Source: Saksenaea vasiformis B4078
Taxonomy: Eukaryota; Mucoromycota; Mucoromycetes; Mucorales; Saksenaeaceae
Direction of reading: 5' to 3'
NCBI GenBank assembly: GCA_000697055.1
Contig: JNDT01001927.1
Location: forward strand, 154,061-218,060
Length of the DNA: 64,000 nucleotides
Positions within the stretch are counted from its first letter, which is position 1, and each line of letters starts with the position of its first letter. This document shows, in pieces, positions 22,531-32,473 of this stretch. The position numbers and the translations under genes were made by a program. The notes under the pieces were generated by a model. It ran no database searches. It had not been told where the DNA came from and saw only the letters and a program-made list of their open reading frames with translations.

Positions 22531-23909
22531 GTGGCCGCAATTATGGCCCCGGGGAAGCCAAAATTGCGCGAGGCTACTGACAATATCTTCGTCCTTTCAT
22601 GGGATCTCTGCCGTTTGGGGTTTTTTAATAAGAATCTGATCAACAATAGCAATACCAAATCAGCGTTTGTGTTCCAAGTGAAAGGTAACGAGATTTTTAA
22701 GCCGAATGTCTACCAACCTTATAGAATAGGACACAATACCTCAGCTTACATCACTGAACTTGTTGCCGACGGAGTGTACGTTATGACCGAATTGCCACCG
22801 CAGAGATTCCTAAATCCGCTCGAAGAGAGAGAGAGGGACGATTCATCGCCGCTGTATTACTTCTTCGACTATGAAACGGTGTTCGATCGTAAACACGGGC
22901 AAATCACTCCCTATGCGTGGTCGGTGTTGAAGCGTGACGATCGAGGAAAGGCTAATACATGTTGGCGAACCCGACCGCAAAGTGGGTTATGCCTTCGACC
23001 GATACCTCCAACGTCAACCGACGCAACGGAAGAAGTGGCTCATTGAGTTCAACAGTTCTCGTTTTGACAATTTTGTGCTGTTGAACCACGCCCGTTCAAT
23101 AGGTCAGTGCTTCTTTGCTGGGAACTCGGTTCTCAAATTGACGGTGAACGGGTTCGAGTGCTATGACTTGTGTCGGGTCATATGCACTTCTCTGGACAAA
23201 GCAGCGCGTGCATTCCACTGTGACGTGGGCAAAATGGAGTTCGATCGCGGGCGCGTGCAGGAGATGTACGAGTATGAGCGGTGGGCAGACCCTCATGTGA
23301 CAGAGTATGTTGAGAGGGATGTGGAAACTCTGCGGCAAATGTTCGTGAGATGTTCCGGAGGACACGGCTCAAAGACATCCCGCACTCTATTGTGAGAAAC
23401 GAGGGTGAATCCGCGAAGGAGTTCGAGGATCGTGTCGATCACTATAGAAACGAGACGATGTACAACTGTTTGAAGAAAATGTTGGACGAGTCCCAACGAT
23501 TTTATACCCACACTATCAATACCAGTCGGCAGAGGAAGATGAAGGGGGATCTGTCGGTCAACGACGCGATCGTTGAAAAGACCCTAACCGGCCTATATAC
23601 CAAAGCAAAGGTGAAAGACGATGGATGGGGTGGAACCGCTTAACATGGTTAGGGGACAATGAGGCGGGGCGTCGAACCTTTTAAAAAGGTCTTCGAACCG
23701 TTGATTGGGAATCGGTTGGTGGAGCACGCGAACGTCTGGACAATATAGTTTCCCGCAAATCGCTCAGGCAGTTGTTACGTATAGCATACGTTTTTGACAA
23801 GCTCGTTAAAGAGAAGTTGAATCTTATGGAACAATTCGCAAAAAGCAAACGATTTGGTCCTACGCTGAACGAGGTCGATTTCGGCTGTCTGGAAAACCAG
23901 ATGGTGTAG
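22531..23909 (+). pseudogene. relic of a protein-primed-type family B DNA polymerase (exonuclease half)
   Basis: Three overlapping frames (22531-22950, 22934-23350, 23350-23640), plus an open stretch to 23909, read as one interrupted protein. Motifs seen: Exo I as YYFFDYETVFD (about 22855), Exo II as IEFNSSRFDNFVLL (about 23045), a GFECYDLCRV segment and Exo III as YVERDVETLRQMF (about 23305). These in this order match the 3'-5' exonuclease domain of family B polymerases, most like the protein-primed type of Polinton/Maverick elements, virophage-like viruses and linear plasmids. Polymerase palm motifs (SLYP, DTD) are not found, and the remaining 3' part (ending LNEVDFGCLENQMV) is not recognisable. 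At least two frameshifts break it. It directly follows the exonuclease relic on the same strand. Confidence 0.62.
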
Positions 23910-23971
23910 AATACATAAAGTCGTTGATTTCTTGCATCTCAGTGTCTATTATCTATTGCTATCCTTGTTTT

Positions 23972-25045
23972 TACAACTTATCTTTCAACATGCCTCGTCA
24001 ACAACAAGAGAAAGGATCATATGCTAAAACCCCTCTTAGTGACAAGGAGAAGCATGTTGAGATTGTGCTTGATCAAGACATCTCGGTCCCAGAAACCGCT
24101 AGACGCTTGCGGATCGCGATGCAGACTGCCAAGACATTGTAAATCGCTTCTGTGACCATGGTCTCCCGGAGAACCTTCCATGCAGAGGGAGAAGAAACTG
24201 CAGATTGCTCGAAGAGCATTCCTTGTACATCCGGGATTGCATTGACGAGGACAACCGCATCACCTTGAATACTCTGAAGGAGAGGCTTGGAAGTGTGGAT
24301 CCCGACATGCAGAATATCTCTATCAGTGCCGTTGCGAAGCATATTGGAGAAAGACTGCATTACACGTTGAAGCAACCGTAGCGGTACCCGACAGCACGTA
24401 TGTCCGAAGCGAACATCGGAAAAGGTATCAATTTGTATCTAAATTGCCATTTCTCGGGGTGTCCTATCCAATGAATTGCGTATTTTTGATGAACCTGGGT
24501 TTAATCTTTGGACAACGAGAGGTCAAGCAAGATCCTACAAAGGACAATCAGCTTGCGTGGTAATTCCTAGTCAGTGTGACAGAAACATAACGGTGCTTGG
24601 TGCCATTAGCTACAATGGTCCAGTTTGGTTTGGCGCGCATCATGGAGGAAAGACTGGTAATATCTTCGCTGATTTTGTGAAGGAGGTTTTGACTATACTT
24701 GATCAACAGAGTGCTCCTCCGCAATTCTTGATCATGGATAATGCATCTATTTACAAAGCGGAGAACTGTCAAGGATGAATTTGATCTGTCTATTCATACA
24801 CCACTCTATCTGCCTCCGTATTCGCCGTTTTTGGATCCAACCGAGAAGTGCGTTTCCAAGTACAAAGGCTTTGTGAAGCATACTGCTCTCCAGAACCCAT
24901 AGCATCTCTTAGCTCGCCTGGAAGAGAGCTTTAATCATATCACTGCAGAGGATTGTCGTGGATGGATTCAGCATTCAATGAGTCGCTTTCAAGCTTGCCT
25001 TGAGAGGATATCAATGATCTACAGAAGAGTCAGAAGCAATAAATA
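23972..25045 (+). mobile_element. inactivated Tc1/mariner-IS630-like DDE transposase
   Basis: An N-terminal helix-turn-helix-like segment starts at the ATG at 23990 (KTPLSDKEKHVEIVLDQD, then VPETARRLRIA). The catalytic core follows with all three acidic positions visible in broken frames: IFDEPGFNLW (about 24480), LIMDNASIYKA (about 24730) and PPYSPFLDPTEKC (about 24815). A frame break lies at 24119-24470 and another at 24778. This is the fungal Tc1/IS630 pattern in which DEPGFN marks the first Asp. No clear terminal inverted repeats or TA duplication were found by eye, so the ends are only the limits of coding similarity. It cannot encode a full transposase. Confidence 0.75.
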
Positions 25046-25906
25046 GGAGACGTTTGAATGATTCATACAGAAATAGACATCGGTTTTCTCTTTATTTTAT
25101 TTCAATAAGCCAAATGACACCCTGATTTTCGTATCTTCCAAGACATTAAAATGATTTCTTTTATCAAAGGCAAAATGAGATCATATAGTTGGAACACGAA
25201 TATGAGTTCGTCAATTCTTGCAGTACACTTCATAACTCCTTACACTACATAGCGTTGTTTATTTGATCTGATGGAACTTCTCAAAGCCGATGCTACATAA
25301 GTAGACAAAGCATACATGTGGGTTCGCGTATGAAGGAAGCAATACAAACGTGCACATACTCATTAAACTCTTCATGGATGAAGCTAGAGTGGGCTCACCG
25401 AGTGCGGCCCTCGTAACCTCCGGCTTTACTCCGCCATCTGGATTCCATAAAGTTATTCTTTGATAAGCAAAGGCCAAGAGCCGCAAAGTAAACGTGACAA
25501 GGCGTTTTTTTAAATTTTTTTTTAGTGACCAGAGGCAATGTTTCCTGCTGACTATACTAGATGTGTGAGAGTATGTATGTGTATGAAGGAAAGTACAAAC
25601 GTTACATGTGAATGCATAGGAGTTACACATTACTTTCAAGGCTATCGCTTGATGGTTCTATGTGGTTTACCTTTGATAAGGTTTCTAAACGGCAATATAT
25701 ACCTTGTCATATTGTTGCTTTAGATGTGTTATTAGGTGTAGCATGTGGCGGATATACTCATAGCTTCTTCCCAATTATTTTGCTACAGTGATTCTTCGGC
25801 ACGGGTAAGGTAAGATCGCATGATTTATGTGAAAAATATAATGACTTTCAAGGCAGATATAAAAACTGTTTGACTTGCAACTTTTAAGAAGGTTTCGCGC
25901 CTGAAA
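25046..25906. other. gap between transposase relic and permease gene
   Basis: AT-rich, with a minus-strand ORF (25259-25639, 126 codons) that has no recognisable motif and is rich in Cys, His and Leu. I regard it as chance. The last 150 bases hold the permease promoter. Confidence 0.5.
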
Positions 25907-27917
25907 ATGGAGCACAATAGTAGAGCTGGAACCGCGTTGCAAATGGAAAACGCAGGATTCGATGATGACGATGATAAAGCCGATCTCGAGCGTTTAATAG
26001 GTCCCTTTTCTGGTACATGATTTTGCCTATACCTAGTTTATCAAATACTGATGTTTCAAAGGAACTATGATTGTTACTGGAGTGATGGTTGGTAGCGGCA
26101 TCTTTTCAACGCCAGCACTTGTCTTCCAAGCAGTCGGTTCGGTGGGGATGTCATTTATTGTATGGACGATCGGCGCCCTTGTCACTATTACAGGCGCATG
26201 TGTCTACATGGAACTTGGAACGGTACTAGATCAAAGCGAAAGTAATGAAGTTCATGTTTTTTTTTCTCTCTCTAGATGCTTCCTCATTCTGGTGGTGAGA
26301 AGGAGTACCTAGCATATGGTAAAAGGATTAAGAAAAACTGCTTGTCAATATCTTGTCTTAACTGATTGTCAGAGTTCCGATATCCCAGAGCGTTGGTACC
26401 TTTTCTGTTTTGCTACCCCGCAGTTTTTCTTTTTCGCCCCGCCATATGTGCAGCTGACTCGGTTATTTCCGGAACAGTAAGTCGATGCTTTGATTTATCT
26501 CAATGCAACCTTTGAAAAGAGTCGCGTTCGCAGAATATAGCGTATGCCATTGGATTCAAGGACCAACCGTGGATAGGACGATGCTTTGGTGCTGTTATAA
26601 TTACAGCTTGCTGCATCATGCACGGGACAGCAGTTGACTGGGGGCTCAAGATAAATAATACGATTACCGTCGTCAAGATCCTTTTGCTGTGCTTCGTCGG
26701 GGTAATAGGTATCGTAGCTGTCTCCGGAGGAACCTACGTGTCTCGTGTTGAGCAGTTATCGAATGCGTTTGGGGGAACGACGCGTGATGGGAATGCTTAC
26801 GCTGACGCGTTGCTCAAGGCATTTTATGCTTTTGGAGGTTGGAATAATGCAAAGTAAGCGCGGTACGTAGTGTTCTGTTTCGCTAAAAAGTAAAAAAAAA
26901 AAAAAAAAAAATTCACTGTGCGTAGTTACGTACTTGATGAAATGAAAGATCCTGTCCGTACACTGCAGATTTCGGCCTTTAGCAGCATTGCCATCACCAC
27001 AGCCCTCTATCTGCTCGCTAATGTTGCCTATTTCTCGGTGGTACCTAAACAAGTCATCCGGAATTCAACAACAATGCTAGCAGCCGAATTTTTTTCCCGC
27101 ATGTTTGGCCCAACAATGGGTGGAAAGGCTTTCCCTCTCATGGTCGCGTTAAGTTCTTTCGGATCTACCAACGCCTTGACGTTCTCAAGTGCGCGTATTA
27201 TTGCTGAAACAGCAACGGAAGGTTACTTGATCTTCCCTTCTTTTTTTGGGAAGATCAGCCATATGAATACCCCGGCACGCGCATGCTTACTTCACTGGGC
27301 GCTAACAATTATATACATCTTTGCACCCCCTCCAGAAGAAGGATACAGCTTTCTTATTAATCTGGGGTTATGTAAGTATAGACGGAAGATGAATAATCGT
27401 CTGATTTCAAACCACAAAAAAAAAAAAAGATTCTTCATGGTTTTTCTTTGGTCTGGCGGTCATTGGCTTGATGTGGCTACGTAAAACCAAACGCGAAGCG
27501 CCTCGGCCGTTTCGGTCGAACTGGATTTGCAATATCGTCTTTCTAATTGCTTCCATATTTTTGGTTGTCATGCCTTTTGTTCCGCCAACTATCCCACCTA
27601 GTACTCCTCTGCCCTACTGGGTATATCCGTCAGTCAACTGCATGTTCATCCTATTATGCGTTCCATTGTGGTACTTCAGGATCCGCATACGACATGGGCT
27701 TTCAAGATCACCGTTACGTATTTTTTTTATACAGATCCACGACGTATATATACTAACCTGTTTTATTTATAGTAAAGCGGATATGTACTTGAAAGAACAC
27801 GATCTCATTCGTAAATTGCTCACAGACAAAGAAATCGAAGACATGGTAGAAGAAGACAAAATGAAAGAAATTGAACAACCATGTCACGTAAATGAAACGG
27901 AACCAACTTCACAGTAA
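25907..27917 (+). CDS. L-type/high-affinity methionine permease-like amino-acid transporter
   Basis: An APC-superfamily transporter of the fungal MUP1/LAT-like group. Exons 25907-26012, 26062-26222, 26276-26318, 26373-26476, 26534-26853, 26926-27371, then from 27430. The first helix carries the substrate-site signature VGSGIFSTP. Next comes GACVYMELGTMLPHSGGEKEY, typical of LAT transporters, then AFYAFGGWNNAN in helix 6 and SSARIIAETATEGY in a later loop. About twelve hydrophobic segments are present, with an acidic N-terminal tail (NAGFDDDDDK). The end is uncertain. Around 27680-27772 a good intron (27718-27772, branch TACTAAC) fits only if the frame shifts near 27680. Otherwise a weak GTTACG donor at 27713 must be used. 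The final segment (YLKEHDLIRKLLTDKEIED) looks genuine. The gene is probably functional for methionine or a large neutral amino acid. Confidence 0.87.
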
Positions 27918-28139
27918 CCGTTCCAAGGTATTAAGAGCGATTTCAAAATGCACACAGAAGAAGCCTTCTACTTCGCAAAGGATTGAATTTTTTTTCGCCA
28001 TGTTTATTCTTGCAACCTTTGTACAAATGCGTGACAGTACGGTCGAATATTAAAAGTTATCTATGATATTTGTTTCTTATTTTTTGCTTTTTATACTATA
28101 CAAATATCAGGACCTGCGGTTTAACATTAGTTGGGTATT

Positions 28140-30021
28140 TTATAGTACGCTGTTCCCTAAATTTTGCGAACTTGCTTCTGCTAGAGCTTGTTTCCGATCA
28201 GCAGGTGTTACAAGTGTCCCGTTAGGATAGAACCAGTAGTATGTGGCAAATTTTTGGCGCAATTCTGAAACCAGTAATGACGTTTCCTCGTTTGCTGGCG
28301 GTTCAATGTCACCCCATTGGATCGTTTTGTCCCATTTGCCGGAACCTAGCCCGCTAATAAATTCTTCCCATTCGTTATTGGTAAACGTCAAGTGAAGTTT
28401 GGATCCGCTCAGTTCCTTGGTGATCAATAAGACACCTTGACCCACTATCTTGGTCAACTGTACTGTAGTCTTAGCTTTCCGTTCCCTGCCTAGTTTTCTA
28501 TATAGCAATCCCCATTGTCACCTGAAATATACGCTCGCCAACTACAATGTTCCGTCGGAACGCGGCCCAGTTTGATTCCGTCAAAAGTGGTTCAATCCAA
28601 ACACGATATGCTTTCATGTTTGCGTTACGCTCTCGATCTTTGTCCTTTTCGGCTGGGACACTTGAACTTGTATCAGATGCATCTTCCACGTTCGCATCAG
28701 CGATTTTAAAAGTTTCTCCAGGAAATAATTTGGCAAACACCTTTTGAAATTGATCAAATGCGAGGTATAGTCGAAAATAATCAGTGTTGTAGTAAATGCC
28801 GTTTTGATTCATGCCATTGTCCAAATGAGGCTTCATATTCGAGAGTGAGGTCAAAGTGCGTAATGCCGGTTCTAACAACGCAGCAGCCTCTTCGGATGCA
28901 TACTCACGTTCCTCAGGAAGAGGTGAAGTATCAATAGCGAGGCTAAAATCAGGAGACATACGTTGTGCCTTTTGCTCAAGATCAGATACAGTGATAGTGC
29001 GCATACGATTAATGATATCGTCGCCTAGGGAATTTAGGACGTTAATCAGTGATGATTCTTAGCTGTACTTACGTCTTTGTTCAAATTCACCATGACGATG
29101 GGGGATTTTCGGTTTCTTTGGTGATGCAGGAAGTGTACATAACATGTAGGGAAAATCAGCATCGGATGTCTGTCTTTTACGTTTCCGCATGAGGGACGCT
29201 TGAGTTAGGACGCCTTGCTCAGCATACCGTTGTAACAGCACTGGTTCCCGCGCAATACGTCCATCTTGATAGTAAAACCCTCTCTGCCTTGGTTCCATCA
29301 ACACCTCCGCACCTCCACACTTCTGTTTCGCAAGCGAATGATCAAGAGAGGGATGATTGGATTGAGCGTAACGACTAGTTTCCGCTGGATCCAGCCGTGC
29401 GGGAAGTGATGATTCTGCTGAAGCAGCAGCATGTGTTGAATAAAGAGGTCTAAAATTTGTGTAAGGTCGCACGGTGTAAGCATCCGTGGATACGTTGTCT
29501 GAAGCCATCACAGACGATTGGGACTGCGTAGCCGGAAAAGACGCGGAAGGCACGGTGGTATCCGTCGTCGGATTGGTAAGATACGAGACCGAAAGTAGCC
29601 TTGTCATCGAAGGATTTGTAACGGGAGTGGGTGTGGGCGAAGCGGAAGATCCTTCCCACCTCGTGGGCTCCTTTTCTGTCGTGGTGTTCAAGGAACAACA
29701 TGACGCATTGATTGGCGTCTGTACAGCAGCGATGGAAGTGACATCACTATGACCGTCTCGAAAAACGATTTTGTCTTCGTGTACATGTTTATAGAATCGA
29801 ACGTGATCACCCAATGCGTATGAAATGCAGAATAGAAGTTTCGCCAGCTTCTCCTGATCGGGTTTCTTACGCAGAAATTGGTTGACGGTATGAAAGAGAT
29901 CGAGTAAATCTTCGTCGTTTAATATGTCTTCTGCTTGTGGTTTGTATAGTTGCGGCTCTGATGTCTCCAGTAAGCAGCCTCGTGGAAGGGAATGGCTGGC
30001 GTCTGGAGGATGATTGTTCAT
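28140..30021 (-). CDS. unrecognised conserved-looking protein, 589 aa
   Basis: Three exons on the minus strand (29073-30021, 28522-29024, 28140-28457) join in phase (donors GTAAGT and GTGACA, acceptors CCCTAG and TACAG). The N-terminal third has a helical segment (LLDLFHTVNQFLRKKPDQ, LLFCISYALGDHVRFY). A long Ser/Thr/Pro-rich linker follows (about residues 90-190) with a basic cluster (MRKRKRQ, KKPKIPHRH). The C-terminal half is a folded-looking domain (YYNTDYFRLYLAFDQFQKV, then TKELSGSKLHLTFTNNEWEEF, then TIQWGDIEPP). No signal peptide or membrane segment. I cannot name a family. The basic nuclear-localisation-like cluster and linker suggest a nuclear protein, but that is inference. Just upstream an ORF overlaps the start codon (see next entry). 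Confidence 0.72.
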
Positions 30022-30233
30022 GACGGGGAAAAGAAGAACAAATCCTTATCGGCGGCGTCTGAAACAAATGTTTGGTTTCCGAAATGAAATAGGACGCCAG
30101 GAATGGACCGAAAGCCGTAGATAAGGTTCTTCGTCTCGGCAATGGAAGCATCTATTGCTTTTACCTCTGCTATACTTTTCCTGTCTAGTTGAAAATTGTG
30201 CATATACGGAACAAAAGGAGATCTTCCGGCCAA
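30018..30233 (-). other. upstream ORF overlapping the 589-aa gene start (possible 5' exon or uORF)
   Basis: A coding-looking frame (MHNFQLDRKSIAEVKAIDAS, then NLIYGFRSIPGVLFHFG) ends in a TGA that overlaps the ATG of the 589-aa gene (ATGA at 30018-30021). The frame is also open upstream, up to a CAG acceptor-like site near 30242. It could be a true N-terminal exon joined by an unseen splice or frameshift, or a separate small ORF. Amino-acid composition favours real coding sequence. Confidence 0.4.
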
Positions 30234-30239
30234 GAAATT

Positions 30240-31093
30240 AACTGCGCTATGTAAGTTCTAAGCGATACGGATAAAAGCACAATCTAAAATCCTGTGATGT
30301 TGAACATTTCAGGACAGTCAATTAAAAGGCACAAATTGATGTAGAGAGCATCGTTCACGGTACCAATATAATTATGCAGTAGTTACTTACAATCTTCTGC
30401 GTAAATAGCTTTCGAATTTGGTCAGCGAAGACTATCCATTGCAACACAAGATAAACACATCTTGTATCAACCCCGATTGGCCCATTTTGGCTCTTTAAAG
30501 AAAACGCATTGACACTATGAGAGCGTTATTTGTTTGGTTACCCCGTCATCTGATATAAGATTCGAAGTCGTAAAGATCACCCGCGTTCCGAAGAGGATGG
30601 CAAAAGCCCATACGCACGTCATGATGTTTCTCTTCATGGCACACTACTGTTATGATCTTTTAAGCCACCGTACTGACAATAACCGAGTTCACTCTATGCT
30701 TCTTGACTCCACCGTATGGATAATTACCAAACCCATTCGACGGACACGATTCATACCATGACAATTAATATTTAAGCACTCAATTCGTGTATAGACTTTT
30801 TGGTATAAGTATTTTACATCTACTACTTTTATCACAGTTATCTCAGTTATCTGTCCGTGATAATCTTAGCTTTGGAACTAAAACGAGCATTGAGCCAAAG
30901 ATAACAGGGTGGTAAAAACTTACACCGCTGTAGTCAAAATTGACGATTTCGCATGCTAAGGGAAATCCCTGCCATAGTTGGTATATTAACTATGTACGCT
31001 CATTTTTCTTCAGCGCAAGACTGATTCCTTCCGGTCATACAATTTATTTCGAGTAAAACATACTTCTCTAAGTATATTGCGTTGTACAATAAC
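30240..31093. other. intergenic region, nothing recognisable
   Basis: AT-rich DNA between the 589-aa gene and the secreted-peptide gene. A plus-strand ORF of 75 codons (30534-30761) has no motif and looks like chance. Confidence 0.55.
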
Positions 31094-31279
31094 TCAGGCC
31101 TGGCAGACACCGGATTTCCAGTCAGGATGCATTAGGCATTTTCCGCTGCAGCAATTACGTCCATTTTGGTTGCAGGTGTTGTCGCCGTTAGGCAAGCAAC
31201 CGCGTTCTTCCAAAGGTTGAGCGGTGCTCACACCCAAAACGACAGAGAGAGCAAGGAGACCGAAGAGGAAAGCTTTCAT
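31094..31279 (-). CDS. small secreted six-cysteine (knottin-like) peptide precursor
   Basis: A 61-aa protein with a clean signal peptide (MKAFLFGLLALSVVLGVSTA, residues 1-20) and a mature part of about 40 residues. Its six cysteines, at 28, 36, 43, 44, 48 and 59, have spacing C-x7-C-x6-CC-x3-C-x10-C. A CC pair in the middle of six cysteines is the classic inhibitor-cystine-knot arrangement, but I cannot assign a known family. A short LEER sequence before Cys28 might be a processing site. The gene has its own TATA box and a 5'-UTR intron (31281-31333, branch TACTAAT) ending two bases before the ATG. A role as antimicrobial peptide, protease inhibitor, toxin-like peptide or host-interaction effector is speculation. 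Confidence 0.8.
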   Translation of the reverse strand: MKAFLFGLLALSVVLGVSTAQPLEERGCLPNGDNTCNQNGRNCCSGKCLMHPDWKSGVCQA

Positions 31280-31280
31280 A

Positions 31281-31333
31281 CTGGAGTTGTCAAATTAGTA
31301 TCGCTGCATTTTGTTGCTATCGCTTCAACTTAC
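31281..31333 (-). other. 5'-UTR intron of the secreted-peptide gene
   Basis: On the minus strand the sequence has GTAAGT at 31333 downwards, a TACTAAT branch site about 20 nt before the end, and a CCAG acceptor at 31281-31283. The start codon follows after one T. Confidence 0.7.
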
Positions 31334-31383
31334 TTTGTAGATAGTTGAATTGAGCTAATGAACCACCAGAACACACCTACTAC

Positions 31384-31400
31384 TGCATATTTATATCTTT
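31384..31400 (-). promoter_or_regulatory. TATA box of the secreted-peptide gene
   Basis: The minus strand reads GATATAAATATGC here, about 50-60 nt upstream of the splice donor of the 5'-UTR intron. A strong TATA box suits a highly regulated secreted-protein gene. Confidence 0.55.
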
Positions 31401-31640
31401 TGACAACCTTGCCTTACGATAAAAGACAGGGGTAAAATTTTGTACGTAGTCTCTAAGCCCACACCATATGATGATGTTGCACTCGGCTGAAGACTGTCGT
31501 CATTTGACCTAAGTTTCCAGAGCTCTACCTGTCTTGCGCGCGTATAGACAAGGTGTTTTCAAGGACCTACATGACGTAACCTTGTTTGTTAAATGTTGTC
31601 CAACAACATGTACCCGCACAGTGTGACCATGCAAACATGA

Positions 31641-31694
31641 AATGCAAGCTAAACATATAACGCAAGCTAAACGTAAAATGCGATCTAAATCCTG
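31641..31694. repeat. 18-bp tandem repeat, three diverged copies
   Basis: Units at 31641-31658, 31659-31676 and 31677-31694 share the pattern AAYGCAAGCTAAAC plus four variable bases. The third copy is the most diverged. Confidence 0.7.
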
Positions 31695-32437
31695 CGGGGG
31701 TCGAAAAAATGAAATGAATAATCAGCAACCGTCGTTCTTACTGCTGTTCAGTCTCGTTTGAAGATAAAGCACTGGTCTAATAAAATACTAGAACCTCGCT
31801 TCTTGACATATTCATTCATTTCTTTAGACATCTTGTCTCTTCCTTTGGAGACATGAATAAAATTTGAGGTAGACTATCTAAGCCCACTCACACACTTGCC
31901 GCTTCGCGTCGGCTGAAACGTGTTAAGATATTTACATTTTATTTACCCACTTAGGAAAAGTATGTAGTCACTGCCATAAACGATAGTGTTCCCTGAGTTT
32001 CTGGACCCTTGTAGTCGTAGCCTTGCGTGATTGTACTAGCAATAACGTATTCCATTTCTATACACCGCAGGATTTTATATCTATTTATTTTTGCTTGGAG
32101 AATCTGGAAAAATCCTCTTCAATCGGCCTGTAATAGTAGGCTATGACAGCTAGCGCATTTCAGATAGTTTTCTGAGAGAGAGCTGTCTTTTCAATTGCCT
32201 GAAGTAGAATTGTCCGTCTCATGACATGAACAACAAAGTTTGGGGAAACCGATTACAAGGAAAATAATATAATCTATTTCGAAGCACTGTTCTCTCGCAG
32301 TTGTTAAGTATACCCAGACGCACAACGTGTTAGCTGACGGTATACGATAAATACCAATGAATACAGTTGATCTGATACGTGTACTAGAGTACTCTTATGC
32401 ACAATAAGCCGATACTTCACCGGTAAGGTCACTTCTC

Positions 32438-32473
32438 ACGTCAAAGCCCCAAAGAATACCGAGGCTTTGACGT
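32438..32473. repeat. 11-bp perfect inverted repeat with 14-nt spacer
   Basis: Arms ACGTCAAAGCC (32438-32448) and GGCTTTGACGT (32463-32473) are perfectly complementary. They could form a hairpin or be terminal repeats of a tiny element. No gene is adjacent. Confidence 0.75.

Noticed and set aside
25259..25639. 126-codon minus-strand ORF as a gene
   Set aside because: Composition is unlike protein, it has no motif and it crosses poly-T tracts. Considered chance.
29486..29752. plus-strand ORF opposite the 589-aa gene
   Set aside because: Antisense of the Ser/Thr-rich linker region. The Val/Gly-rich translation is an artefact.
31094..31279. calling the six-cysteine peptide a toxin
   Set aside because: Cysteine spacing alone does not show toxicity. 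Only a secreted knottin-like peptide can be supported.
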